In this document: positions 1-7,959 of the stretch, piece after piece
Numbering within the stretch: the first letter of the stretch is position 1
Layout of the letters: the number at the start of each line of letters is the position of its first letter
Source of the DNA: Pseudomonas sp. C1C7
GTDB taxonomy: Bacteria; Pseudomonadota; Gammaproteobacteria; Pseudomonadales; Pseudomonadaceae
Length of the DNA stretch: 64,000 nucleotides
NCBI RefSeq assembly: GCF_013359595.1
Contig: NZ_JABFMP010000029.1
Span: 1 to 64,000, forward strand
Reading direction: 5' to 3'
The notes under the pieces: generated by a model
Database searches by the model: none
The model's input: the letters and a program-made list of their open reading frames with translations, nothing else
What the model was told of the DNA's origin: nothing
Translations under genes and position numbers: made by a program

Positions 1-65
1 ATCGCGGGCAAGCCCGCTCCCACAGGGGAATGCATCCAACCTGTGGGAGCGGGCTTGCCCGCGAT
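1..65. repeat. REP inverted pair downstream of catA
   Basis: Two perfect 26-base arms (1-26 and 40-65) of the CGCGGGCAAGCCCGCTCCCAC type enclose a 13-base loop. It lies just past the catA stop and would fold into a very stable hairpin at the end of the catBCA transcript. A role in 3' end protection or termination is inference. Confidence 0.9.
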
Positions 66-84
66 GAGGCCATCAGCCGCGACA

Positions 85-1014
85 TCAATCCTCTAGGGCA
101 CGCACCCGCTCGTGACGCTGCTGCTCTTCAGGCTGAGCCGACGATTGCAGAGTGAAGTCGAACTCGATCTCGGCAAAGCGACCGCTGACACCGTAAGCCG
201 CTGCACGGGCCTGGTCTTCGCTGAAGGTGATCTTGGCGATCAGCTCGTCGCGGGTGGCGTAGGCGAAGTCGTCGTGCAGGTATTTCTCGCCATCCAGGTT
301 GATCTGGGTGGTCAGGTGACGGTGATCCGGCGCGGAAATGAAGAAGTGGATGTGCGCAGGACGCTGGCCGTGACGGCCCAGTTGATCGAGCAGTTGCTGG
401 GTCGGACCGTCCGGTGGGCAGCCGTAGCCCGACGGCACGATGCTGCGGAAACGGTAGCGGCCTTCGGCATCGGTGACGATACGGCGACGCAGGTTGAATT
501 CCGACTGGGTGGTATCGAAGTACGAGTAGGTGCCGCCGGTGTTGGCGTGCCACACGTCCACCACGGCGCCTGCCAGAGGCTCGCCCGCGGTGTTGAACAC
601 CTGGCCTTGCATGAACAGGGTCACACCCGGATCGACGCCGTCGTCCAGGCGCGCTTCGCCTTCGGACAACGGAGCGCCGGCCACATACAGTGGGCCTTCG
701 ATGGTGCGTGGGGTGCCGCCGGTTTTGCCGGCCTGCTCGTCTTCAGCGTCCATCAGCAGGTCCAGGTAGTGTTCCAGACCCAGGCCGGCCACCACCAGGC
801 CAGCTTCCTGACGCGCACCCAGCACGTTCAGGTAGTTGACCGCTTTCCAGAACTCTTCCGGGGTCACGGCCAGGTCTTCGATGATGTTCACCGAGTCACG
901 CAGGATGCGGTAGATCAGGGCCTTGGTGCGCGCGTCACCGGCATCGTTGTGCAGGCCGCTGGCTTCTTCGAGAAATTTCTGTACTTCGGCAGTGTGGGAA
1001 ATTTTCACGTTCAT
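85..1014 (-). CDS. catA: catechol 1,2-dioxygenase
   Basis: Intradiol ring cleavage of catechol to cis,cis-muconate, a cytosolic Fe(III) enzyme. The 309 residues match the usual family length. An N-terminal helical dimerisation region is followed by the catalytic domain. The expected iron ligands are visible: Tyr in GTYSYFD, Tyr in SGYGCPPDG, and the two His of RPAHIHFF. It is the last gene of a catB-catC-catA unit read on the minus strand, 54 bases after catC. Expression is expected to follow CatR and muconate induction, as in other pseudomonads. The start ATG fits the conserved N-terminus MNVKISHTAEVQKFL. Identification is firm from motif order and operon context. Confidence 0.97.
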   Translation of the reverse strand: MNVKISHTAEVQKFLEEASGLHNDAGDARTKALIYRILRDSVNIIEDLAVTPEEFWKAVNYLNVLGARQEAGLVVAGLGLEHYLDLLMDAEDEQAGKTGGTPRTIEGPLYVAGAPLSEGEARLDDGVDPGVTLFMQGQVFNTAGEPLAGAVVDVWHANTGGTYSYFDTTQSEFNLRRRIVTDAEGRYRFRSIVPSGYGCPPDGPTQQLLDQLGRHGQRPAHIHFFISAPDHRHLTTQINLDGEKYLHDDFAYATRDELIAKITFSEDQARAAAYGVSGRFAEIEFDFTLQSSAQPEEQQRHERVRALED

Positions 1015-1068
1015 TTTATTGTTTCCTCATCTTGTAATTATTGGCAAAACTCGCTGAACAGGCTGGTT

Positions 1069-1359
1069 TCAGCGGTCATCCTCGCGAATCGAAGACGGGT
1101 GACGGCACATGGCGTTGATTTCGATCGCCATGTACGGGAACAGCGGCAATTGCATCAGCAGATCATGCAGTTCCTGGACGCTGTCGACATCGAACACGCT
1201 GAAGTTGGCGTACTGGCCGGCGATGCGCCACAGGTGACGCCACTTGCCCTGGTCTTGCAGGCGTTGCGCCAGGGCTTTTTCGTCAGCCTTCAGTTGCGCG
1301 GCGCGTTCGGGGTTCATGTCGACCGGCAGATTCACGGTCATCTTTACGTGGAACAGCAT
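1069..1359 (-). CDS. catC: muconolactone delta-isomerase
   Basis: Converts (+)-muconolactone to beta-ketoadipate enol-lactone in the catechol branch. It is 96 residues, the standard size of this small decameric enzyme, beginning MLFHVKMTVNLPVDMNPERAAQLKADEK, which is typical of CatC. It sits 10 bases after the catB stop and 54 bases before catA, so it is the middle gene of a catBCA operon. Nothing unusual is seen. Confidence 0.96.
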   Translation of the reverse strand: MLFHVKMTVNLPVDMNPERAAQLKADEKALAQRLQDQGKWRHLWRIAGQYANFSVFDVDSVQELHDLLMQLPLFPYMAIEINAMCRHPSSIREDDR

Positions 1360-1369
1360 AATGCTCTCC

Positions 1370-2518
1370 TCAGGCTTGATGAATGGCAGTGGAAGTCTTG
1401 TCGCGGCGGAAGAACGCCAGGCGTTCCTCGTCCAGGCTCAGGCCCAGACCCGGGGTGTTCGGCACGTGCAGTTCGAAATCGCGGTAAACCAGCGGCTCGC
1501 TGAGAATGTCTTCGGTCAGCAGCAGCGGGCCGAACAGCTCGGTGTCCCACGCCAGTTTGTTCAGGGTGACAAAGGCATGGGCCGACGCCATGGTGCCCAG
1601 GCCGCCTTCGAGCATGGTGCCGCCGTAGAGGGCGATACCGGCCGCTTCAGCGATCGAGGCGGTGCGCAACACCGCGCGCGGACCACCGTTCTTGGCAATC
1701 TTCAGGGCGAACACCGAAGCGGCGCCTTCACGGGCCAGGTTAAACGCGTCTTCCACGCACTCGATGGACTCGTCGGCCATGATCGGCGCCGGGCTCATGG
1801 CGTTCAGACGCGCCATGCCGGCACGGTTGTTACGGGAAATCGGCTGTTCGATCAGGTCGATGCCGTTGGTACCCAGCACGCGGCAGGCGCGCAGTGCGAC
1901 CGCTTCGTCCCAGGCCTGGTTGACGTCGACCCGCACGCTGGCGCGGTCGCCGAGGGCTTTCTTGATCGCAATCACGTGGGCCAGGTCGCGGTTGACTTCA
2001 CCGGCACCGATTTTCAGTTTGAAGATGCGGTGACGACGCAGGTCGAGCATTTTCTCGGCTTCGGCGATGTCCTTTGCGGTATCGCCGCTGGCCAGGGTCC
2101 AGGCCACCGGCAGCGCGTCACGCACACGGCCGCCGAGCAATTCGCTGACCGGCACGCCCAGGCGCTTGCCCTGGGCGTCGAGCAAGGCGGTCTCGATACC
2201 GGACTTGGCGAAGGTGTTGCCACGGATGCTGCGCTCCAGGCGCAACATGGCGGCGTTGACGTTGCCGCTGTCCTGGCCGATCAACAAAGGCGCGAAGTGC
2301 GTGTCGATGTTGGTCTTGATGCTGTCCGGGCTTTCGTTGCCGTAGGCCAGGCCACCGATGGTGGTGGATTCGCCGATACCTTCGATGCCATCGGCGCAAC
2401 GCACGCGAATGATCACCAGGGTCTGGTTCTGCATGGTGTGCATCGCCAGCTTGTGCGGGCGGATGGTTGGCAGATCGACGATGATCGTCTCGATCGACTC
2501 AATGGCAGTTGCAAGCAT
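1370..2518 (-). CDS. catB: muconate cycloisomerase (muconate lactonizing enzyme)
   Basis: Cycloisomerises cis,cis-muconate to muconolactone; enolase superfamily, MLE subgroup. The start at 2518 gives 382 residues beginning MLATAIESIETIIVDLPTIRPHKLAM, which lines up with known CatB N-termini. An ATG four codons upstream (2530) is the alternative; a longer reading to 2647 would run through the catR operator and is unlikely. The catalytic KxK is visible as RIFKLKIGA, metal-ligand segments as RVDVNQAWDE, DLIEQP and MADES, and the C-terminal region includes LYGGTMLEG. It is the first gene of catBCA, divergent from catR across about 130 bases that contain a LysR-type palindrome. Confidence 0.96.
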   Translation of the reverse strand: MLATAIESIETIIVDLPTIRPHKLAMHTMQNQTLVIIRVRCADGIEGIGESTTIGGLAYGNESPDSIKTNIDTHFAPLLIGQDSGNVNAAMLRLERSIRGNTFAKSGIETALLDAQGKRLGVPVSELLGGRVRDALPVAWTLASGDTAKDIAEAEKMLDLRRHRIFKLKIGAGEVNRDLAHVIAIKKALGDRASVRVDVNQAWDEAVALRACRVLGTNGIDLIEQPISRNNRAGMARLNAMSPAPIMADESIECVEDAFNLAREGAASVFALKIAKNGGPRAVLRTASIAEAAGIALYGGTMLEGGLGTMASAHAFVTLNKLAWDTELFGPLLLTEDILSEPLVYRDFELHVPNTPGLGLSLDEERLAFFRRDKTSTAIHQA

Positions 2519-2604
2519 TTCGATACCCATCAGGTTCTTGGAGTTCTGGAGCCGATTCTGGTACGGCTTTTTTCGCGATGCCAATATAGAATTGGTCTGA
2601 CTTG

Positions 2605-2619
2605 ATACCTTAAAGGTAT
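2605..2619. promoter_or_regulatory. putative CatR binding palindrome (T-N11-A)
   Basis: The sequence ATACCTTAAAGGTAT lies in the catB-catR divergent gap. Its arms ATACCT and AGGTAT are perfectly complementary, and the T and A are 11 bases apart, which is the LysR-family operator form. CatR is known to bind such sites between catR and catB in P. putida. Assignment here is by position and symmetry. Confidence 0.8.
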
Positions 2620-2645
2620 GCAACCGAAGAATGCCCGGAGGCTCC

Positions 2646-3530
2646 ATGGAACTGCGTCACCTGCGATATTTCCAGGTACTGGCCCAAACCCTCAATTTCA
2701 CCCGCGCCGCCGAACTGCTGCACATCGCGCAACCGCCCCTGAGCCGGCAGATCCAGCAACTGGAAGACGAGTTGGGGGTGACCCTGCTGGAACGCGGCCG
2801 CCCGCTGAAGCTGACCGAGGCCGGGCGGTTCTTTTATGAGCATTCCACCGCACTGCTGGAACAGCTGAACAAGGTGCGCGACAACACCCGGCGCATTGGC
2901 CTGGGAGAAAAGACCTGGCTGGGGATCGGTTTTGCGCCGTCGACGCTGTACGGGGTATTGCCGGAACTGATCCGTCGTCTGCGCAGTGGCGAACCGCTGG
3001 AGCTGGAACTGGGGCTGTCGGAGATGACCACCCTGCAACAGGTGCAGGCGCTCAAGGCCGGACGCATCGACATCGGTTTCGGTCGTATCCGCATCGACGA
3101 CCCGGCGATTGTCCAGACCGTCCTCACCGAAGACCGCCTGGTCGCCGCCCTCCCCGCCGGCCACCCGTTGCTGGCCGGCCCCATCAGCCTGCGCGATCTG
3201 GCCCGTGAACCTTTCGTGCTCTACCCCGGCAACCCGCGCCCCAGCTACGCCGACCATGTGATCGCGCTGTTCGAGTCCTATGGTGTGAGCATCCATGTGG
3301 CGCAATGGACCAACGAGCTGCAAACGGCAATCGGTCTGGTGGGCGCCGGGATCGGTATCACCCTGGTGCCGGCGTCGGTGCAACTGCTGCACCGCGACGA
3401 CATCGGCTTCACCCCGCTGCTGGAAGACAACGCCACCTCGCCGATCATCCTCAGCCGGCGGGTGGGCGATGTTTCACCGGGGTTGAATCATTGTCTGAAG
3501 ATGATTGATGAGCTGCTCCCTCGGGACTGA
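2646..3530 (+). CDS. catR: LysR-type regulator of the cat operon
   Basis: Activator of catBCA responding to cis,cis-muconate in other pseudomonads. The N-terminus MELRHLRYFQVLAQTLNFTRAAELLHIAQ is diagnostic of the CatR/BenM group, with a winged HTH in residues 1-60 and a periplasmic-binding-protein-like effector domain after about residue 90. The start at 2646 is chosen because GGAGG at 2637-2641 lies four bases upstream; an in-frame ATG at 2631 overlaps that ribosome site. It is divergent from catB with a palindromic operator between them, so autoregulation is likely. The length of 294 residues is normal. Confidence 0.95.
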   Translation: MELRHLRYFQVLAQTLNFTRAAELLHIAQPPLSRQIQQLEDELGVTLLERGRPLKLTEAGRFFYEHSTALLEQLNKVRDNTRRIGLGEKTWLGIGFAPSTLYGVLPELIRRLRSGEPLELELGLSEMTTLQQVQALKAGRIDIGFGRIRIDDPAIVQTVLTEDRLVAALPAGHPLLAGPISLRDLAREPFVLYPGNPRPSYADHVIALFESYGVSIHVAQWTNELQTAIGLVGAGIGITLVPASVQLLHRDDIGFTPLLEDNATSPIILSRRVGDVSPGLNHCLKMIDELLPRD

Positions 3531-3564
3531 CGAGGCAGCTCCTACAGGGGATAGTGTGTGGTCT

Positions 3565-3804
3565 TCAGCCCGCGAACGCCCTGCGCCCCGCGCTCATCTC
3601 GGTCCGCAACTCCCCCACCAGATCGGAAACGGCCCGCACGCTGGTCAGCTGTTCGGTGGCGACGCCGCTGATCAGCAGCTCGACCCGCCCGGTGACGGGC
3701 TCGTAGACCTCGATGCGCAGCAGGCCGCCATACTCCGTGCACTCACAGGACAGTGGTGCGAAGCCGGACTCCACAATGTTGCAAAGCACTGAAATGGGAA
3801 GCAT
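3565..3804 (-). CDS. DUF1652 family protein
   Basis: Short 79-residue cytosolic protein with the DUF1652 pattern (NIVESGFAPLSCECT, then a GRVELLISGV strand and LVGELRTEM helix). The family is Pseudomonas-centred and has no assigned function. A good ribosome site (GAGGGA) precedes the ATG at 3804. It is convergent with catR and separated from its stop by only 34 bases. Confidence 0.75.
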   Translation of the reverse strand: MLPISVLCNIVESGFAPLSCECTEYGGLLRIEVYEPVTGRVELLISGVATEQLTSVRAVSDLVGELRTEMSAGRRAFAG

Positions 3805-3908
3805 GGCCGGTCCCTCGGTCGAACGCTGATCGGATCCAATCAGGATAGATCCGTTTTGCCATCTTTGCGTCAGGAAATGTTACACATCTCCCATTTTCCA
3901 TAAGTCCT

Positions 3909-4808
3909 TCAATCGGCGTTCCGGTTCCAGATCCAGTTCCAGAACCCCGGCAATTTCACCGGCTGCGAACTGTCGCGCACGGTGCGGGCCATTGCCGCCT
4001 TCTGCAACTCGGCGGTGTCACCGTAAAACGCCTGCGGCGCGACCTTCACCCCGGTCTCCCGGGCACTTTCGAGGAGGATTTGCAGGTACTCGCGGGTATG
4101 CCGGGCGGTGTAACGGTTCAGGTCATGGAAGGTCACCACCACCGGTATCACCCCGTCGACCACAGGCAATTCACCCTGGGCGATGCGCTCACGCACTTCG
4201 GACATCGAACGCAGGAAATGCGCCCGACGCCGGGGGCTGGCATTGAAACCCCAGATCTTGCCGTCGTTGGCGCTCAAGTCAGTCAGCAGCACATGCAGGC
4301 CGTGCTGCTGATAGGCGGCGAAGGTGCGCTTGTCGTAGTTCCAGAACGGCGGGCGCAGCAGCGTCGGCGGCGCCCCGGTGATGGCGGCGATGTCCGCGCA
4401 GCCCCTGGTCAGCGCCTCCTCGAGTTCCAGAGGATCGAGGGAGCGATGATTGGTGTGCGAAGGCGTGGCGGTGTGGAACGCCAGAATGTGCCCGGCGTCG
4501 CGCTCGCGGTGCATCACCGCGCGGCCGATGTCACTGTTGCCGGCGCGGGTGGCCTGGGTCTGAACGAAGAACACCGCTTTGATGTCGGTCTGCAACGGAT
4601 TGCGCGCCAGACTGTCGAGCACGGTCTCGGTGGGGTTCCAGAAACTCGACGCACTGGGACCGTCATCGAAGGTCAGGAGAAAGCGGATCGGCGGTTGAGC
4701 CTGCAACCGTTGCTCGGTCTGCGGCGTCATTTCGATGGGAGCGGCGATACAGCCCAGCAGACTGGCTGCCATCGCGATTGCCGTTAGAACCTTGACCAAC
4801 TGTCTCAT
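3909..4808 (-). CDS. polysaccharide deacetylase family lipoprotein
   Basis: Probable envelope-anchored carbohydrate esterase 4 (NodB-fold) enzyme. The N-terminus carries a lipoprotein signal ending in the lipobox LLGC (Cys19). The NodB motifs follow: TFDDGPSA with the paired Asp, a His-rich segment HTATPSHTNH for metal binding, LLRPPFWNYD, and later VVVTFHDLNRYT. The substrate could be peptidoglycan or an exopolysaccharide; none is indicated by neighbours. The start at 4808 has AAGGC upstream. It stands alone on the minus strand. Confidence 0.85.
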   Translation of the reverse strand: MRQLVKVLTAIAMAASLLGCIAAPIEMTPQTEQRLQAQPPIRFLLTFDDGPSASSFWNPTETVLDSLARNPLQTDIKAVFFVQTQATRAGNSDIGRAVMHRERDAGHILAFHTATPSHTNHRSLDPLELEEALTRGCADIAAITGAPPTLLRPPFWNYDKRTFAAYQQHGLHVLLTDLSANDGKIWGFNASPRRRAHFLRSMSEVRERIAQGELPVVDGVIPVVVTFHDLNRYTARHTREYLQILLESARETGVKVAPQAFYGDTAELQKAAMARTVRDSSQPVKLPGFWNWIWNRNAD

Positions 4809-4850
4809 GTTTTGCCTTGGGCCATACCTCTACAAGGCGCACATCTTACC

Positions 4851-4952
4851 TGTAGGAGCGAGCACGCTCGCGATGCAAGTGCAAACACCGCGGGGTGTCA
4901 GGCTGCCAGCGTTATCGTTGGCGACCATCGCGAGCATGCTCGCTCCTGCAGG
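4851..4952. repeat. composite REP doublet with conserved core, copy A
   Basis: TGTAGGAGCGAGCACGCTCG at the left is mirrored by CGAGCATGCTCGCTCCTGCA at the right. Between the arms is a core of about 50 bases (4884-4930, in reverse orientation) that recurs at 5109-5160, 14258-14310, 46241-46296 and 57623-57676. Confidence 0.85.
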
Positions 4953-5090
4953 AATGGGGGTGTTTACTGTGCCAAGGCTTGCTGGAACGAATGGTCGATG
5001 ATCCCGCCGAGCCCGCTGTTGGCCCATGAACAGCCCCTGTACAAACTGTCTCCCTGCGAACACCCCTACACCACTTATACCGCCTATACC

Positions 5091-5190
5091 TGTAGGAGCT
5101 AGCTTGCTCGCGATGGACGCCAACGATGACGCTAGCAGCCTGACGCCCCGCGGTGTTCTGGCGTGCATCGCGTTCAAGCTCGCTCCTACA
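5091..5190. repeat. composite REP doublet with conserved core, copy B
   Basis: Inverted arms TGTAGGAGCTAGCTTGCTCG and CAAGCTCGCTCCTACA enclose the shared core (5109-5160) in the opposite orientation to copy A. Confidence 0.85.
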
Positions 5191-5214
5191 CGGTGGAGAT
5201 GGAGGGTTTATTCG

Positions 5215-5895
5215 ATGTGCGGACGCCTGTCGCAATACCGGGGCATTCACGATTTCGTGGCGGTGCTGAGCATCCCCGACGCGCTGATCAACCACGTCGG
5301 CGACCAGCCTTTGGCCCGCTACAACGCCGCGCCCACCACGCAACTGGCCCTGCTGCATCTGGAGGACGATGGCCTGCATGCCGACTCACAGCGCTGGGGC
5401 TGGCGACCCCATTGGGCGAAAGACCGCGCGGCGCCGATCAACGCACGGGTGGAGAAAGTCGCCCACGGCCCGTTCTTCCGGGCAATCTGGCCGCACCGCG
5501 CGATCTGCCCCGTCGACAACTGGTTCGAGTGGGTCGACGCCAAGGATGGCACGCGCGAGCCCTGGCTGATCCGACGGCGCGACCAGGGACCGATTTTCTG
5601 TGCAGCGATCGGGCAGTTTCCGCTTGGTGGTTCGGCACCGAAGGACGATGACGGCTTCGTCATCATCACCGCCGACAGCGCAGGCGGCATGCTGGACATT
5701 CATGACCGGCGACCGGTCGTGTTGTCGGCCGAACTGGCTCGGGAATGGCTGAACCCGGCCACGCCCAGGGAGCGCGCCGAACACATGGTGCTTCTGCAGG
5801 GCGAGGAAAGTGATGTTTTCGAGTGGTACAGGGTCGCAAAAGCGGTGGGCAACAGCAGAAATCAGGGGGAGAAGTTGATTGAAGCGATAACTTGA
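5215..5895 (+). CDS. SOS response-associated peptidase family protein (YedK/HMCES-like)
   Basis: SRAP-domain protein of the kind that covalently traps abasic sites in single-stranded DNA through the N-terminal cysteine. The start at 5215 gives MCGRLSQYRG, so Cys2 becomes the new N-terminus after Met removal, which the chemistry requires. GGAG-rich sequence lies 8-20 bases upstream; an upstream in-frame extension runs through a REP and is rejected. Other SRAP motifs are present: RYNAAPT, APINARVEKV, CPVDNWFEW and VILTADS-like VIITADSAGG with the DRRPVVL segment containing the active-site His region (MLDIHDRRP). The length of 226 residues is normal. It stands alone, and no LexA box was recognised upstream. 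Confidence 0.92.
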   Translation: MCGRLSQYRGIHDFVAVLSIPDALINHVGDQPLARYNAAPTTQLALLHLEDDGLHADSQRWGWRPHWAKDRAAPINARVEKVAHGPFFRAIWPHRAICPVDNWFEWVDAKDGTREPWLIRRRDQGPIFCAAIGQFPLGGSAPKDDDGFVIITADSAGGMLDIHDRRPVVLSAELAREWLNPATPRERAEHMVLLQGEESDVFEWYRVAKAVGNSRNQGEKLIEAIT

Positions 5896-6173
5896 CCTGT
5901 CAATATCGACATAATGAAAATCAGATATAACGATCAGCCCGGAAAAAATATTAAGATTATTGTTTCAACTAATTAACACATTATACAAATGTACAATTTG
6001 ACGCATTACCGCTTGTCCGACAATCGGCTTGCGTTGATTACATTTTCAATCACTCCCGTTAGCATTCGCGCCGCATTTCCATTGGTACTCCCGTACTGAC
6101 CAAAGAGTCAGGGATGATGGAAATCCCTTAAAACAAGCCCTTGCAGAGAACTAAATTGCGCGACGATTTTGCA

Positions 6174-6428
6174 ATGAATCCAGTCGTGAGTCTGGCGTGC
6201 GTTTATCTATCGCCGACAGAACACTACCAACTTGACTCTTTTATCGGGCAATACATAAGAACCCGAAACCTGCAATCACTTCCCGATATCGACAATATCC
6301 TGAGTTCGACGCTTAAGGACTATCCAGGCAAACCGCCGGTGATGGTCAATGAGCTGAACGCATGGATAGACAAGACGTTGGGTTATCGCGCTCTGCATCC
6401 GGAGATTCTGTCGCCGGATGATCTTTAG
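6174..6428 (+). CDS. hypothetical protein in an AT-rich patch
   Basis: Unrecognised 84-residue protein (from the ATG at 6174; a TTG at 6141 would add 11 residues). It is mixed alpha/beta in character, ends ...ILSPDDL, and has no signal peptide or membrane segment. Its base composition and the 280 bases upstream are clearly richer in A and T than neighbouring genes, which suggests foreign origin. No convincing ribosome site precedes either start, so expression is uncertain. Confidence 0.45.
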   Translation: MNPVVSLACVYLSPTEHYQLDSFIGQYIRTRNLQSLPDIDNILSSTLKDYPGKPPVMVNELNAWIDKTLGYRALHPEILSPDDL

Positions 6429-6461
6429 CTGAACACCTCCCCCTGTTGGACCCTGGGAACC

Positions 6462-6542
6462 TGTAGGAGCTGTCGAGTGAAACGAGGCTGCGATCCTTTG
6501 ATTGTCAAAAGCAAAAGATCGCAGCCTTCGGCAGCTCCTGCA
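6462..6542. repeat. REP inverted pair (GATCGCAGCC type)
   Basis: TGTAGGAGCTGTCGAGTGAAACGAGGCTGCGAT-type left arm and the AAAAGATCGCAGCCTTCGGCAGCTCCT right arm face each other between two convergent genes. Confidence 0.85.
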
Positions 6543-6557
6543 CGGGGATGTGTTTGC

Positions 6558-6713
6558 TCAGGGTTTCAACGGAATTTCGATATCGCGATCCGACAGCTCT
6601 CTGCTGCGGTCATGCTTCCACGTCTGTTCTTCGTGTTCCTGGTCCTCAATCTCTTCTTCCGACGGCTCATCCATATCGTCATCCGGGTCCGGACGCTTGG
6701 GTTCGTTGGCCAT
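6558..6713 (-). CDS. small acidic protein
   Basis: 51 residues starting MANEPKRPDPDDDMDEP, very rich in Asp and Glu, with no membrane segment. GAGG lies six bases upstream of the ATG at 6713, which supports translation. Function is unknown; similar short acidic proteins are common in pseudomonads. Longer frames through it are out of register with the ribosome site. Confidence 0.6.
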   Translation of the reverse strand: MANEPKRPDPDDDMDEPSEEEIEDQEHEEQTWKHDRSRELSDRDIEIPLKP

Positions 6714-6778
6714 GTGCACCTCGCTTCCTGAAAGGATCACCCATCCATTCAAGCGTAGAACAGTTTCCCCTGCCCGGC

Positions 6779-7093
6779 TTACAGCCACGCCCGCAGCAGA
6801 AAGAAGAAGCCCATGCTCAACAGCATGCTGAGCAAGGTGTTGCGCGTGTAGAGCACCAGGCCCACGGCCACCAGCGAGCTGATCAGGTACGGATTGTCCC
6901 AATTCAGGTTCAGTTGTTTCTCGGGCATGAACACGATCGGCCCGCAGATCGCGGTCAGCATCCCCGGCACGGCGAAACCGAGAAACTGCCGCGCATTGCT
7001 GCTCAGGCGCACCGGCAGACGCGGTTCGAGAAACACATAGCGATTGAGAAACACCAGCACGCCCATGCCGAAAATCACTGCCCAGACCATCAT
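6779..7093 (-). CDS. azlD: AzlD-family small subunit of a branched-chain amino acid exporter
   Basis: Hydrophobic 104-residue protein with about four membrane segments (VWAVIFGMGVLVFLNRYVF; FLGFAVPGMLTAICG; LISSLVAVGLVLY; LLSMLLSMGFFFLL). It is the short partner of AzlC-type exporters. The start ATG at 7093 overlaps the azlC stop (ATGA), which indicates translational coupling. The substrate in this strain is not shown by the sequence. Confidence 0.85.
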   Translation of the reverse strand: MMVWAVIFGMGVLVFLNRYVFLEPRLPVRLSSNARQFLGFAVPGMLTAICGPIVFMPEKQLNLNWDNPYLISSLVAVGLVLYTRNTLLSMLLSMGFFFLLRAWL

Positions 7094-7788
7094 GTGCGCG
7101 CTCCCTGAAACTTGTTGCAGACAAACCCGGCGGTCATCCCCGCCAACCCCGACAGCACCAGCGCCGAGCCCCATTGCCAGTAGCTGAACAGCACCGAGCA
7201 GAACAGCGACACCGCCACGCAGACCACCGTCGGCACATTGCGCACCACCGGCGTGATCAGGGCGATGAAGGTGGCGGCGATGGAGAAATCCAGCCCCAGG
7301 TGTTCAAGCCCCGGAATGCTGCTGCCCAGCACGATGCCGGCCAGGGTGAACAGGTTCCAGGCGATGTAGAACGTCAGACCCACGCCCAGGGCGTACCAGC
7401 GGTCGAACTGCTGTTTGTCGTGCTGGGAGGTCAAGGCGAACAACTCATCGGTGAGCAGAAAGCCCAGGCCCGCGCGCCAGCGTCCCGGCAACGGCGAGAT
7501 CACCGAACGCATGCTCATTCCGTAGAGCAGATGCTGGGAGGTCAGCAGCAAGGTGGTCAGCAGGATCGAGAAGATCCCCGCTCCGCCCTTGAGCATGCCG
7601 ATGGCCACCAGTTGCGCGGCGCCGGCGAACACGATGCTCGACAGGCCCTGGCCTTGCAGGGGAGTGAGATTGGCCTCGATGGCCATGGAACCGGCCAGCA
7701 ACCCCCAGGGCGCGGTGGCCAGAGACAGCGGTGTGATCGCCACGGCGCCGCGAAGAAACGCGGCACGAGGCACATGTGAATTGGACAT
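7090..7788 (-). CDS. azlC: AzlC-family large subunit of a branched-chain amino acid exporter
   Basis: 232 residues with the AzlC signature near the start (GAVAITPLSLATAPWGLLAGSMA) followed by hydrophobic helices and SQHLLYGMSM. It forms the exporter with the overlapping downstream azlD. The ATG at 7788 is preferred over upstream in-frame codons because the family begins just before this point. The ribosome site is weak (GCAGAGCG). Confidence 0.87.
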   Translation of the reverse strand: MSNSHVPRAAFLRGAVAITPLSLATAPWGLLAGSMAIEANLTPLQGQGLSSIVFAGAAQLVAIGMLKGGAGIFSILLTTLLLTSQHLLYGMSMRSVISPLPGRWRAGLGFLLTDELFALTSQHDKQQFDRWYALGVGLTFYIAWNLFTLAGIVLGSSIPGLEHLGLDFSIAATFIALITPVVRNVPTVVCVAVSLFCSVLFSYWQWGSALVLSGLAGMTAGFVCNKFQGART

Positions 7789-7959
7789 AACGCTCTGCAA
7801 CCAGGAGAAAGACCGCAGACTGTGCCAGCACTGACGCTCCCTGGCTTGAACAATCTTGCGCACTGTTACCAATCATTTCCGTTCATCGGCTGGCGGCTTG
7901 CTTCAAGCAGGGTAGTAGCAACATGATGGCGCTTTTTCCCCTCAAGGCGCCTGCCCTTC

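Larger units (their letters stand above)
4809..5214. other. intergenic gap made of two composite REP doublets
   Basis: No supported gene lies here. Two inverted REP doublets (4851-4952 and 5091-5190) fill most of it. Open frames that cross it simply translate the repeat and contain the same short peptide pattern (LTPRGV) seen wherever this repeat occurs in the window. Confidence 0.8.

Noticed and set aside
2518..2647. Long catB reading from 2647
   Set aside because: It would translate through the CatR palindrome and the catR ribosome site; known CatB proteins begin near 2518.
4735..5177. Open frames through the REP doublets after the deacetylase gene
   Set aside because: They translate the repeat core; the same peptide appears at every copy of the repeat in the window, so the frames follow from repeat conservation.
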